Shown here: in pieces, positions 10,575-19,136 of the stretch
How positions within the stretch are numbered: the first letter of the stretch is position 1
How the letters are laid out: every line of letters begins with the position of its first letter
NCBI GenBank assembly: GCA_047600765.1
Contig: JASGKF010000001.1
Span: forward strand, 1,922,001-1,986,000
Origin: Viridibacterium sp047600765
Lineage (GTDB): Bacteria > Pseudomonadota > Gammaproteobacteria > Burkholderiales > Rhodocyclaceae
Direction: 5' to 3'
DNA: 64,000 bases
Notes under the pieces: model-generated
What the model saw: the letters and a program-made list of their open reading frames with translations, nothing else
Databases searched by the model: none
Told to the model about the DNA's origin: nothing
Made by a program: the position numbers and the translations under genes

Positions 10575-10740
10575 GACAGGGCGGAAATCAATCGGAGAGG
10601 CTTGGAATCATACGCCGAAGGAACCAAAAAACCTAGTCAAAACAGTCTGTTGTGGTGATATCCGGCCGTTCTCAGGCGTGCGCAGTGTGTCGTCTTGTAA
10701 GCTACAGGTGCTGTCCTTCACACATCGACATCCGGTGCAC

Positions 10741-11253
10741 ATGCCCATATCGACCGCGCTCGTACGTTTCAGACTGTCCCTGTCGGTTTTCATGGTGGGG
10801 CTGATCATCAGTGGCCTCACGGCATTTCCGATACTCACCGAGGTACAGGCACTGGTCTCCTGGCTGGGCCTGGATGGCGCAACCTCGCCTGCCGGATATT
10901 CCGGCATGACGGCCTGGGTGCTGACCGTCAAGTTCGGCCTCGAAGACATGTACGCTCGCTACCCGTGGATCGCCTACGGCACGGATTGGCTGGCATTCGG
11001 ACACCTCACCATTGCGCTGTTCTTCATCGGGCCCCTGTACCGGCCCGCCGAGAGCCGGCACGTGTTGCTCGTCGGCATCGCCGCATGCGTACTGGTGTTT
11101 CCGCTCGCATTGATTTGCGGTGACATTCGCGGCGTGCCGCTGATGTCCCGACTCATTGATTGCCTGTTCGGCGTCTTCGGAATGATCCCGCTGATCTACT
11201 GCCTGTGTTTGCTGAAGCATATTTCGCCATGCCCGCCCGCATCCTCATCGTAG
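10741..11253 (+). CDS. Hypothetical inner-membrane protein upstream of creB
   Basis: The 170-residue product has about four membrane segments (LSVFMVGLIISGLTAFPIL, WLAFGHLTIALFFIGPLY, HVLLVGIAACVLVFPLALIC, LIDCLFGVFGMIPLIYCLCL). A region with LEDMYARYPWIAYGTDWLAFGH lies between the first two and could face the periplasm. Family not recognised. Its 3' end overlaps creB by 25 bases, so the two genes are very likely cotranscribed and the protein may belong to the Cre response. Ribosome-binding site before the ATG at 10741 is poor. Confidence 0.65.
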   Translation: MPISTALVRFRLSLSVFMVGLIISGLTAFPILTEVQALVSWLGLDGATSPAGYSGMTAWVLTVKFGLEDMYARYPWIAYGTDWLAFGHLTIALFFIGPLYRPAESRHVLLVGIAACVLVFPLALICGDIRGVPLMSRLIDCLFGVFGMIPLIYCLCLLKHISPCPPASSS

Positions 11254-11912
11254 AAGACGAACCCGCCATCGCCGATACGCTCTGCTACACGCTGCGCAGC
11301 GAGGGCTATGCGCCGCAGCACGTGGCGACGGGCGAAGCGGCGCTTGCGGACATCGCCGCGAATCCGCCAGCGCTGGTGATCCTCGACGTGGGCCTGCCGG
11401 ATTTGTCGGGCTTCGAGGTGTGCCGGCGCATCCGCGCGCTTCACGACAGCCTGCCGGTGATGTTCCTCACCGCACGCAGCGAGGAGATCGACCGCGTACT
11501 GGGCTTCGAGATCGGTGCAGACGATTACGTACTCAAGCCCTTCAGCCCACGGGAGGTGGTGGCGCGCGTACGCGTGATCCTGCGGCGCCACGCTGGCCCG
11601 GTCAGCAATGCGGCCCCGGCGGCAAGCAGTGGCCTGCAGCTCGACGAAGCCGCTGCGCGCATCCGCTGGCAAAGCACGGCGCTCAACCTGACGCGCTTCG
11701 AGTACCTGTTGCTGCGCCACTTCATGAAGCACCCGGGCCAGGTGTTTTCGCGCGAGCAGTTGCTTGATGCCGTATGGGGCATGGACCGCGACAGCACCGA
11801 CCGCACCGTCGACACGCATGTGAAGACCCTGCGCGCCAAGCTGCGCGTGGTCTCGCCCGAGGCGGACCTGATCGCTACGCATCGCGGCCTGGGCTATTCA
11901 TTAGAGGCATGA
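11229..11912 (+). CDS. creB: Response regulator CreB (OmpR family)
   Basis: The 227-residue product has a receiver domain with the acidic pair ED (residues 9-10), phospho-acceptor Asp53 in VILDVGLPD, the Thr in MFLTARS and Lys in DYVLKPFSP, followed by an OmpR-type winged-helix DNA-binding domain (FEYLLLRHFMKHPGQVFSRE, then TDRTVDTHVKTLRAKLR). CreB is activated by CreC and binds cre-tag repeats (TTCAC-N6-TTCAC). Such boxes are present at 13423 and, with one mismatch, 15109, ahead of genes in this same locus. creB overlaps the previous gene by 25 bases and creC by ATGA. Confidence 0.9.
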   Translation: MPARILIVEDEPAIADTLCYTLRSEGYAPQHVATGEAALADIAANPPALVILDVGLPDLSGFEVCRRIRALHDSLPVMFLTARSEEIDRVLGFEIGADDYVLKPFSPREVVARVRVILRRHAGPVSNAAPAASSGLQLDEAAARIRWQSTALNLTRFEYLLLRHFMKHPGQVFSREQLLDAVWGMDRDSTDRTVDTHVKTLRAKLRVVSPEADLIATHRGLGYSLEA

Positions 11913-13342
11913 TCCGCCACTTGAACTTGCCCCTGCGCGTCCTCCTCGGCTACTTCATGGTGCTGGGCCTGGCGGCGTTCTTCGTGCTGCGCATCTTCGT
12001 CAACGAGGTACGTCCCGGCGTGCGCGAAACGATTGAAGAAACCATGATCGACGCGGCCAACATGCTGGCGGTGATGGCGGCGGACGACATGAAGGCCGGC
12101 CGCATCGCCAGCGGGCGCTTCGCGCAGCAGCTCGATGAATACCGACACCGCGAAATCGACGCGCCGGTGTGGCACTTCCGCAAACAAACCCTCGATTTCC
12201 GCGTGCTCGTGACCAACGACAAGGGCATCGTGCAGCTGGACACCGACAATGTCGCCGTGGGGCTGGACCACTCGCGCTGGAACGACGTCTACAAGACCCT
12301 GCTCGGCGAGTACGGCGCGCGCTCGACACGCACTGACCCGAAAGACGACACCAGCAACGTCTTTCACGTGGCCGCGCCGATCACCGACCAGGGCCGCATC
12401 ATCGGCGTGCTGACCGTCGCCAAGCCCATCGCCAGCGTGGAGCCCATCATCACGCGCAGCGAGCGCGCCATCGTGCGCGAGGGTGCCTGGCTGCTGGGCG
12501 GCTCGGCCCTCATCGGCCTCGCGGTGACGCTGTGGCTGATGGGCTCGATCGGCCGCCTGCGCACCTATGCGCGCGACGTGGCGGCCGGCAAGCGCGTGCC
12601 GCCCCCCACCGGCGGCGGCAAACAGCTCAGCGAACTGGCGCTGGCCATGGATGCGATGCGCGCCGAGCTGGACGGCAAGCAATACGTCGAGCGCTACGTG
12701 CAGGCGCTGACGCACGAGCTGAAGAGCCCGCTGGCGGCGCTGCGCGGCGCCGGTGAGATTCTCGCCGAGCCGGATCTGCCGGCAGCCGAACGCGCGCGCT
12801 TCGCCGGCCATGTGCTGGCGCAGGGCGCGCGCATGCAGGAGAGCATCGAACGCATGCTGGCCCTCTCGCAACTTGAAGCACGAAGAACGCTGGATCATGC
12901 CGAAACTCTGCAACTTGAAGTCCTGATCGCCGAAGTTCTGGAAACACGACGCGGACGTGCTGAAGCCGCGAACATCCGCTTCGGCAGCGAAATCCAGTCC
13001 TGCAGCCTGCGCGGCGAGCGCGACCGCCTGGCACTGGCGATAGGCAATCTTGTCGATAACGCGCTCGATCATGCGCCGAATGGCAGCGAAGTTGTCGTCA
13101 AACTGGCAGAAGTTGACGGCTTCGTGCTGCTGACTTTGCACAACGACGGCGCAGCCATCCCCGACTACGCCCTGCCGCGCCTCTGCGAGCGCTTCTACGG
13201 CCTGCCGCGACCTGATGGCAGCAAGGGCTCGGGCTTGGGGCTGGCCATCGTGCAGGAGATCGCGACCCTGCATGGAGGTGAGGTACGGCTGGAGAATGCG
13301 GCGAGTGGGGGCGTGACGGCGACGCTGTCACTGAAGCGTTAA
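11909..13342 (+). CDS. creC: Sensor histidine kinase CreC
   Basis: The 477-residue product (E. coli CreC: 474) has two membrane segments (about residues 10-28, and 190-210 in EGAWLLGGSALIGLAVTLWL) enclosing a periplasmic Cache-like sensor domain of about 160 residues. A HAMP-like linker follows, then the phospho-acceptor His269 in ALTHELKSPLAAL and an ATPase domain with GNLVDNALDHAPNG and SGLGLAIVQEIATLHGGEV. It phosphorylates CreB. Translation is coupled to creB by an ATGA overlap. In E. coli the signal relates to fermentation and minimal-medium growth; the ligand here is unknown. Confidence 0.92.
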   Translation: MIRHLNLPLRVLLGYFMVLGLAAFFVLRIFVNEVRPGVRETIEETMIDAANMLAVMAADDMKAGRIASGRFAQQLDEYRHREIDAPVWHFRKQTLDFRVLVTNDKGIVQLDTDNVAVGLDHSRWNDVYKTLLGEYGARSTRTDPKDDTSNVFHVAAPITDQGRIIGVLTVAKPIASVEPIITRSERAIVREGAWLLGGSALIGLAVTLWLMGSIGRLRTYARDVAAGKRVPPPTGGGKQLSELALAMDAMRAELDGKQYVERYVQALTHELKSPLAALRGAGEILAEPDLPAAERARFAGHVLAQGARMQESIERMLALSQLEARRTLDHAETLQLEVLIAEVLETRRGRAEAANIRFGSEIQSCSLRGERDRLALAIGNLVDNALDHAPNGSEVVVKLAEVDGFVLLTLHNDGAAIPDYALPRLCERFYGLPRPDGSKGSGLGLAIVQEIATLHGGEVRLENAASGGVTATLSLKR

Positions 13343-13378
13343 GCAGCCACTGCTGCCCTCTCCCGGCCCTGCGGGCCA

Positions 13379-13402
13379 CCCTCTCCCCGGCTGGGGAGAG
13401 GG
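13379..13402. repeat. Palindromic hairpin after creC
   Basis: CCCTCTCCCC and GGGGAGAGGG form a perfect 10-bp stem with loop GGCT, about 36 bases after the creC stop. A second small GC-rich palindrome (GGCCCTGCGGGCC) precedes it. There is no T run, so it is probably a dispersed palindromic repeat or a transcript-stabilising hairpin rather than a strong terminator. Confidence 0.6.
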
Positions 13403-13422
13403 GATAAGGAGACAAAGCGCAC

Positions 13423-13438
13423 TTCACGCTCGCTTCAC
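13423..13438 (+). promoter_or_regulatory. CreB-binding cre-tag box
   Basis: TTCACGCTCGCTTCAC matches the cre/blr-tag TTCAC-N6-TTCAC exactly. It lies 77 bases upstream of the radical SAM gene and directly downstream of creC, the expected place for autoregulation of the second half of the locus by CreB. Confidence 0.8.
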
Positions 13439-13514
13439 ACAACACACCGGGCGCTCATTTGCGCCTCACGCAGCATCCGCATGCTCGGTACCGGATCAAA
13501 CACCGGAGCCCTGC

Positions 13515-15101
13515 ATGAAGATTGTTCTCGTCAATCCACCACACACCGCCATCGGCAGCCGCATTCCGCGCGAGCACTTGCCACCGCTTGGCTTGCTGAG
13601 CATAGGCGGCCCCTTGCTGGACGCCGGCTTTGCCGTGTCACTGGTCGACGCGGATCTGGCCGACCTCGCCCTGCCCGCCATTGTTGAAGCCGTGCAGGCT
13701 GCAGCGGCTGACGTGGTCATGCTCGGCCACTCCGGCTCCAGCTCGGTGCACGACACCGTGGTCGTGCTGTGCGATCTGCTCAAGGCGGCGAACCCTGAAC
13801 TCATCATCGTCTATGGCGGCGTTCATCCCACCTATCACTGGGACGAGATCCTCGCGGCCTGCCCGGCAATCGATTTCATCGTGCGCGGAGAGGGCGAAGA
13901 GACCACTACGCGGCTGATGCGCGCTCTGTGCAACGGTGCAGCGCTGGCCGACGTTGCGGGTATTGCCTACCGGCAGGATGGCGAGCCGGTGGCAAGCGCA
14001 GCGGCCACGATGATCATGGACCTCGACAGCTGCCGCGTTGCCTGGGAGCTGATCGATCACAAGCGCTATTCGTACTGGGGCGGCAAGCGTGCCGTGGTGG
14101 CGCAGTTCTCGCGCGGCTGCCCCTACCTGTGCAGCTACTGCGGGCAGCGCGGATTCTGGACAACCTGGCGACACCGCGATCCGGTGCGCTTTGCGAAAGA
14201 ACTGGCGCAGCTGCACCGCGAGCAGGGTGTCGAGCTGATCAACTTTGCCGACGAGTTGCCAACGGGCTCGCGCAAAGCCTGGCGGGCATTTCTCGAAGCC
14301 CTGATCGCCGAAGACGTACCCCTGCTGCTCGTCGGTTCGACGCGCGCCAGCGATATCGTGCGCGACGCCGACATCCTGCACCTCTACCGCCGCGCCGGTG
14401 TCATCCGCTTCCTGCTGGGCATCGAGAGCTATGACGAAGACATCCTGCGCACGGTGAAGAAGGGCTCGCACACGAGTGAAGACGCAAAAGCCATCGCCCT
14501 GATGCGCCAGCACGGCATCATCTCGATGGCGACGTACGTCGTGGACTTCAAGGAACAGACGGACCGCGACTACTGGCGCTCGTACCGGCACCTGCTGCGC
14601 TACGACCCGGACCAGGTGCAGCTGCTCTACGCCACGCCGCACCGCTGGACGCCTTACTACGCCACCGTGCAGGACAAGAAGATCATCCAGGCCGACACGC
14701 GACGCTGGGATTACAAGCACCAGGTGCTGGAGAGCGTGAAGGTGCCGCCCTGGCGGGTATTCCTGTGGTTCAAGTGCATCGAGGTCGCCATGCAGATGCG
14801 ACCCAAGGCCATTGCACGCGTGCTGCTGCACCCGGATGCAGACTTCCGCCACGCCATGCGCTGGTACACGCGCATTGGTCGCCGCGTGTGGTGCCACGAG
14901 GTTTTCGAGTTCCTCTTCCGCACCCGCCATCTGCGCATCCGGCCGACGCTGGAACGCTTCCTCGGCAAGTCACTCGCCGAACGCGAGTACGCCCTGGCAC
15001 GCCAGCGCAAGTCGCCACAAGCCATGACGGTCGTGCGCTTCACCGGCCACACCCGCAACGACGCTGCGAACCCGCCGGCCGCACAGCTGGAACGCACCTG
15101 A
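13515..15101 (+). CDS. B12-binding-domain radical SAM protein (BchE-like)
   Basis: The 528-residue product has an N-terminal cobalamin-binding-type domain (about 1-150: MKIVLVNPPHTAIGSRIPRE, the VMLGHSGSSS and VYGGVHPTYHW turns, VRGEGEETTTRL) and a radical SAM core with CPYLCSYC (Cys202, Cys206, Cys209; the CX3CX2C cluster ligands). This architecture is that of the magnesium-protoporphyrin ester cyclase BchE and many anaerobic methylases or cyclases. No porphyrin or bacteriochlorophyll genes are nearby. It sits between creC and creD with an exact cre-tag upstream, so it is likely a CreB target. GGAG precedes the ATG at 13515. The substrate is unknown. Confidence 0.88.
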   Translation: MKIVLVNPPHTAIGSRIPREHLPPLGLLSIGGPLLDAGFAVSLVDADLADLALPAIVEAVQAAAADVVMLGHSGSSSVHDTVVVLCDLLKAANPELIIVYGGVHPTYHWDEILAACPAIDFIVRGEGEETTTRLMRALCNGAALADVAGIAYRQDGEPVASAAATMIMDLDSCRVAWELIDHKRYSYWGGKRAVVAQFSRGCPYLCSYCGQRGFWTTWRHRDPVRFAKELAQLHREQGVELINFADELPTGSRKAWRAFLEALIAEDVPLLLVGSTRASDIVRDADILHLYRRAGVIRFLLGIESYDEDILRTVKKGSHTSEDAKAIALMRQHGIISMATYVVDFKEQTDRDYWRSYRHLLRYDPDQVQLLYATPHRWTPYYATVQDKKIIQADTRRWDYKHQVLESVKVPPWRVFLWFKCIEVAMQMRPKAIARVLLHPDADFRHAMRWYTRIGRRVWCHEVFEFLFRTRHLRIRPTLERFLGKSLAEREYALARQRKSPQAMTVVRFTGHTRNDAANPPAAQLERT

Positions 15102-15108
15102 TCACAAC

Positions 15109-15124
15109 TTCATCGTCGCTTCAC
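15109..15124 (+). promoter_or_regulatory. CreB-binding cre-tag box, one mismatch
   Basis: TTCATCGTCGCTTCAC matches TTCAC-N6-TTCAC except for T at the fifth base. It lies 80 bases upstream of creD, nearly the same spacing as the box before the radical SAM gene (76 bases), and even the sequence following it (ACAAC) is the same. Confidence 0.72.
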
Positions 15125-15204
15125 ACAACACTCACCGCCACCTCATTCCTGCCTCACACCCGCCCTGCAAGCTGTCTCCGTCGTATTCAACAACGGGGGA
15201 AAAC

Positions 15205-16572
15205 ATGAAGGGCTTTGTCACGAAGTTGCTGGTGGTGGGTGTCGTCGGCGTGTTGCTGATGATTGCGGGAATGATGCTGAACTCGGTGGTGCGGGATCGA
15301 TTGTTCAACCGCCAGCAGGCGCGCGAATCGATCACCGAGAGCATGGCCGATGCACAGCGCATCGCCGGCGCCAGCCTGGTGATTCCGTATGTCGAGCAGT
15401 ACCAGGACGTCGAAACCGACCCGGTGACACGCAATGTGCGCACGGTGACACGACGCGTTGATCACCAGCTGGAGGTCTTGCCGGAGCGCACCGACTTCAA
15501 GGGCGACATGGTCACCGACCCGCGCTACCGCGGCCTGTTCCGCGTCAATGGCTATGTGCTGGGCGCCACCATGAACGGCGACTTCGAGGTGCCGCCGCTC
15601 GACAAGCTGGCGCGCAACAAGACGGACTCACAGATCAAGCTGGGTACGGCGCGCCTGGTGGTCGGCATCAGCGATCCACGCGGTCTGCGCCGGCTGGAGA
15701 TGAAGCTGGACGGCACGCCGTACGCCGTCGAAGCCGGTACGGGCGAAGGCCGCCAGCGGCAGGGCGCACAGGCGCTCATCGAGAACGCCACGTCATTGTT
15801 CGGCCGCAAGCTGCGCTTCGACATGAGCATCGATCTGGTCGGCACGGACTCGTTGCAGCTCGTGCCGTTGGGACGCGAGAGCACGGCACGCATCAGCTCG
15901 CCTTGGCCGCATCCCTCGTTCGGCGGGCGCTTCCTGCCAGCCGACAAGCAGATCAGCGAACGCGGCTTCAGCGCCAACTGGCGCGTGTCGGCGCTGGCCA
16001 CTACGGCGCGCAGCACCTGGAAGAACCTCAACGAGACACCGGACGCTTTCTCGGTGTCGCTCATCGACCCCGTTGACATCTACGTACTCGCCGACCGCGC
16101 CAGCAAGTACGCCAGCCTGTTCGTGGCGATCACGCTGGGCGGCTTCCTGCTCTTTGAGTTGCTGCGCAGCCTGCGCCTGCATGCCCTGCACTACCTGCTG
16201 GTCGGTGCCGCGCTACTGATCTTTTTCCTGCTGCTGCTGGGCCTCTCCGAGCGACTCGGCTTCGCCATGGCTTATGCGCTCGCCAGCAGTGCCTGCGTGC
16301 TGTTGATCAGCATCTATGCGATGCCCCTGCTGCGCAGCGTGTGGCTCGCAGCCGGTTTCGGCGCCGGGCTGGCGTCGCTGTACGGCGCGCTCTACATGAT
16401 CCTGATCTCCGAGCAGAACGCGCTGTTGATGGGCTCCCTGCTGCTGTTCGGCCTGCTCGCAGCGGTGATGCTGGGTACGCGCAAGGTGGATTGGCATGCG
16501 CTGCTGGCGGAGCGCACGTCGCGACTTGATGACGTGCAGGACGACGACGGGATTGCGGGAACCGCAGCCTGA
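15205..16572 (+). CDS. creD: Inner-membrane protein CreD
   Basis: The 455-residue product matches CreD: an N-terminal membrane anchor (LLVVGVVGVLLMIAGMML), a large periplasmic domain of about 270 residues starting near RESITESMADAQRIAGASLV, and a C-terminal bundle of about six membrane helices. CreD is induced by CreBC; in E. coli it is tied to envelope properties and colicin tolerance, and in Stenotrophomonas its homologue is linked to envelope integrity. GGGGGAAAAC precedes the ATG. A cre-tag-like box lies 80 bases upstream and a strong hairpin follows the stop. Confidence 0.93.
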   Translation: MKGFVTKLLVVGVVGVLLMIAGMMLNSVVRDRLFNRQQARESITESMADAQRIAGASLVIPYVEQYQDVETDPVTRNVRTVTRRVDHQLEVLPERTDFKGDMVTDPRYRGLFRVNGYVLGATMNGDFEVPPLDKLARNKTDSQIKLGTARLVVGISDPRGLRRLEMKLDGTPYAVEAGTGEGRQRQGAQALIENATSLFGRKLRFDMSIDLVGTDSLQLVPLGRESTARISSPWPHPSFGGRFLPADKQISERGFSANWRVSALATTARSTWKNLNETPDAFSVSLIDPVDIYVLADRASKYASLFVAITLGGFLLFELLRSLRLHALHYLLVGAALLIFFLLLLGLSERLGFAMAYALASSACVLLISIYAMPLLRSVWLAAGFGAGLASLYGALYMILISEQNALLMGSLLLFGLLAAVMLGTRKVDWHALLAERTSRLDDVQDDDGIAGTAA

Positions 16573-16577
16573 CCAGG

Positions 16578-16605
16578 CAGGGGCGCTCCGGGCGGAGCGC
16601 CCCTG
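16578..16605 (+). terminator. Hairpin after creD
   Basis: CAGGGGCGCTCC and GGAGCGCCCCTG form a perfect 12-bp stem with loop GGGC six bases after the creD stop. The T run is missing, so it may act as a weak terminator or RNA stabiliser that closes the cre locus. Confidence 0.6.
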
Positions 16606-16636
16606 ATCCCGACCATTGATGACCCCAGGATCTTCC

Positions 16637-17150
16637 ATGCTCATCGGCCATATGCCATTCGGATTCATCGCTTCCAGCCTGCTGTGGCGACGCGCAGCGC
16701 ATCAGATCGTCAGCGCCAGGGCTTTCATCATCAGCGGCATGCTCGGCAGCGTCGCGCCCGACATCGACATGCTGTACTTCCACTTCATCGATGACAGGCA
16801 GCACAACCATCACAGCTACTGGACGCACTTTCCGGTGGTGTGGATCTGCCTGCTGCTCGCGTTCGACGCTCTTCTACGCACTTCGCCGTCGCAGCGCGGC
16901 AGCCATCCTCGTTTTCATCTTCTGCCTCAATGGCTTTGCGCATCTGCTGCTGGACAGCGTGGTCGGCGACATCCGCTGGCTGGCACCCTGGTCACAGCAG
17001 CCTTACTTCCTGTTCGAGGTCACGCCGCGTTACGCCATCTGGTGGCTGAACTACGTGATGCACTGGTTCTTCTTCTTCGAGATGGCCTTCGTCATGGTGG
17101 CGCTGACGATGTGGCGCTGCGGCCGTCTGACAAACAACGGAGTTGCCTGA
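16637..17150 (+). CDS. YdjM-like membrane-bound metal-dependent hydrolase (frameshifted)
   Basis: The N-terminal part (LIGHMPFGF, later SVAPDIDMLYFHFIDDRQ and HHSYWTHFP) reads in one frame; the rest (FYALRRRSAAAILVFIFCLN, AHLLLDSVVGDIRW, then a membrane C-terminus) reads in the next, ending at 17150. The His/Asp pattern (PDID, HHSYWTH, HLLLD) is that of the YdjM/LexA-regulated inner-membrane hydrolase family. Joining the frames gives about 170 residues if one base is removed between 16861 and 16871. Removing a T from GTTCGAC (16861-16867) gives a smooth membrane helix (LLLASTLFYAL). Either a sequencing error or a recent mutation. It is followed after 2 bases by the next gene. Confidence 0.7.
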
Positions 17151-17152
17151 TC

Positions 17153-17923
17153 ATGCCTTTCACCGTTTCCCATATCGCTGCCGTACTACCCCTGCGCCGT
17201 TTGCCCATCCTGCGCGCCTTGCCGCTGTCGGCACTGGTCATCGGCAGCATGCTGCCGGATTTCGCTTTCCTGGCCGGCCGCGTCGACCGCGAAATCAGCC
17301 ATGGCTTCGCGGGACTGTTCCTGTTCTGCCTGCCCATGGGCTGGCTTGTTCAGCTGGTGTTCTGGCACGGCCTGCAGGCACCCTTGCTGGACCTCGCGCC
17401 ACGGCCCCTGCAGCGACGTTTGCAGGCCGTGCTGGGCATGGAGTCACGCGGGCTACTGCACGTGTCTGCCGGGCTGCTGCTGGGCGCGCTGACGCACATC
17501 ATCTGGGATGCCTTCACGCACGCTGGCAACTTCGGCGTGCAGGCCCTGCCCCTGCTGCAGACACGCGTGCTGACACTGGGTGGCGAACCGCTGTTTGCCT
17601 ACGAGCTGCTGCAGCACTTCAGCAGCGCGCTGGGGCTGATCGCCCTGGCCATGTACGCCTGCCGCTGGTTCACGCGCAGCACGCCGGAAGAAGCCCGTAC
17701 GACGCAGTACCGCGTGTTCTGGTTACTCGCGTTGCTGCTTGTGCCTGGCAGCGTGGCTCTGCTGACTTTGCTAGCCTGGTTGCCGATCGAGCACATCGAC
17801 CGCATTGCAGCTGTGGCCGCAGGACGCAGCCTGGAGGCGGCGGGGCTGTGCCTGCTGGCCTATGCGCTGTGGTGGCATCGCCGGCGCTCTGTCGGCCGCC
17901 GCCAGGGAGCTATACGGAAATGA
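17153..17923 (+). CDS. DUF4184-like membrane protein
   Basis: The 256-residue product begins MPFTVSHIAAVLPLRR and has a SMLPDFAFL and later LGALTHIIWDAFTH segment, the His/Asp signatures of the DUF4184 family. About six membrane helices follow this plan. These proteins resemble the phospholipase C/P1-nuclease-like or YdjM-type metal hydrolases in the membrane, but no activity is established. CGGAG precedes the ATG at 17153, two bases after the stop of the frameshifted hydrolase gene, so both are probably cotranscribed and functionally linked. Confidence 0.8.
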   Translation: MPFTVSHIAAVLPLRRLPILRALPLSALVIGSMLPDFAFLAGRVDREISHGFAGLFLFCLPMGWLVQLVFWHGLQAPLLDLAPRPLQRRLQAVLGMESRGLLHVSAGLLLGALTHIIWDAFTHAGNFGVQALPLLQTRVLTLGGEPLFAYELLQHFSSALGLIALAMYACRWFTRSTPEEARTTQYRVFWLLALLLVPGSVALLTLLAWLPIEHIDRIAAVAAGRSLEAAGLCLLAYALWWHRRRSVGRRQGAIRK

Positions 17924-18315
17924 ACAGCAAATACTTTTTCTGTGCGGCCCTGGCGCTGCCTGCAATGCTTCTGTCCTGTTTCTGGGCGATCACGACTGCG
18001 TATCCGGACAATGGCTATTCATTGCAAGCCACGTTGTTGCAATCCGGCATACCGCAAGCCTTGATCAGCGTTGGATTGTTGGTGATCTGGGCTTGCGTCT
18101 TGCGTCGTCGCGGCGACATGCTGATGCTGTTCGTATTGTCGCCAGCTCTGTGCAGCCTGATCTTTTCGACCATGTACTCGTCTGGCAACGAAGAGTACTT
18201 TCTGCTGGGCCTGATTTATCTGTTGCTCGACAGCCTCTACGTCTGTGTCGTGACCGGAATCTACCTGTGCCTGTGTCGCATGGGCGCAGTCATCGACAAC
18301 GTCAAGGCAGGCTGA
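17920..18315 (+). CDS. Hypothetical membrane protein
   Basis: The 131-residue product has about four membrane segments (FFCAALALPAMLLSCFWAIT, QALISVGLLVIWACVL, MLMLFVLSPALCSLIFSTMY, FLLGLIYLLLDSLYVCVVTG). No family recognised. The ATG at 17920 overlaps the stop of the DUF4184-like gene as ATGA, with CGGAAA-like purines before it. This makes a three-gene membrane-protein operon with the two hydrolase-like genes. Confidence 0.65.
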   Translation: MNSKYFFCAALALPAMLLSCFWAITTAYPDNGYSLQATLLQSGIPQALISVGLLVIWACVLRRRGDMLMLFVLSPALCSLIFSTMYSSGNEEYFLLGLIYLLLDSLYVCVVTGIYLCLCRMGAVIDNVKAG

Positions 18316-18439
18316 TTCTCTGGCTTGGTCATTACTCGACCGCGACCGCATTCCCATTTGCCATATTCCGTTTGCCGGCATTGCTGTCAGAATGCGCAAA
18401 TCCGCGCCGCAACCTGGTAGTGACGAGAGGAGTTTGTCG

Positions 18440-19120
18440 ATGAACCCGAGACTTCGCAGGATGCTTTTCCTGGCTTTGCTGGCCTGCCTCAATACCAGCT
18501 GCGCTACCAAAGCATTGATCAAGGCGGCAAACGGGAACGAACGCGAGACCCTGGCCGGAGTGATGCATGTGCAGTCAGCGTCGCGCGAGGGGAACAATGC
18601 CTACATCTGCTTCCAGCGTGTGTTTCCGGAAGGGCACAGCATCAACTACTCGCTGATGGTTCCTACCGCTGAAAACCAGGACTTCTACGTTCAGGACGCC
18701 AGCGACAGACCACCCATCCTCAGCGTCATGACCGATCAGCTGAGACCCGGTCCATGCAAAACGGGCAGAAGCGCCGTCCCCGTCATCGAAGTATCCGATG
18801 AGGGCAAACTGACGCTGAAAAGCACGGAACGTGAGGCGGTGTATGTGCAGTACGTGCAAGGCAGCTTGCGCAATCTGGGCTACGTCTCAAGCGCGCCGCT
18901 TCACAACAACACAAACCATCACAGTTACGCGATTGATCTCGGCAAGACAGGGATGATCGGCGCCGATGGAAAGAAGCGCCCCTATTTGCTGTTGCTGCTG
19001 CCGATCAGCGTCGCAGCCGATACCGTCACTGGTGTCGGCGTGCTGGGCTACGTGCTGGTGCAGGGCACGATGGATAGTTGCAGCAAAGACCCCAAAGCCA
19101 AAGGCTGCAGAGGGCCTTGA
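18440..19120 (+). CDS. Hypothetical lipoprotein
   Basis: The 226-residue product starts with a lipoprotein signal (LALLAC, lipobox Cys16). The mature part is hydrophilic up to a late hydrophobic stretch (YLLLLLPISVAADTVTGVGV, then LGYVLVQG) and ends with two Cys (DSCSKDPKAKGC). This late VAADTVTG-type helix followed by a Cys pair recalls small outer-membrane or periplasmic lipoproteins of the YceK type, but I would not claim membership. GAGGAG lies 8 bases before the ATG. It stands alone between a membrane-protein operon and the convergent sugar dehydrogenase gene. Confidence 0.7.
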   Translation: MNPRLRRMLFLALLACLNTSCATKALIKAANGNERETLAGVMHVQSASREGNNAYICFQRVFPEGHSINYSLMVPTAENQDFYVQDASDRPPILSVMTDQLRPGPCKTGRSAVPVIEVSDEGKLTLKSTEREAVYVQYVQGSLRNLGYVSSAPLHNNTNHHSYAIDLGKTGMIGADGKKRPYLLLLLPISVAADTVTGVGVLGYVLVQGTMDSCSKDPKAKGCRGP

Positions 19121-19136
19121 TTCCCGTTGTGGGCTG

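Noticed and set aside
13515..15101. Bacteriochlorophyll cyclase BchE proper
   Set aside because: Architecture matches but no tetrapyrrole genes are near, and the locus is regulatory/envelope-related, so the name was not used.
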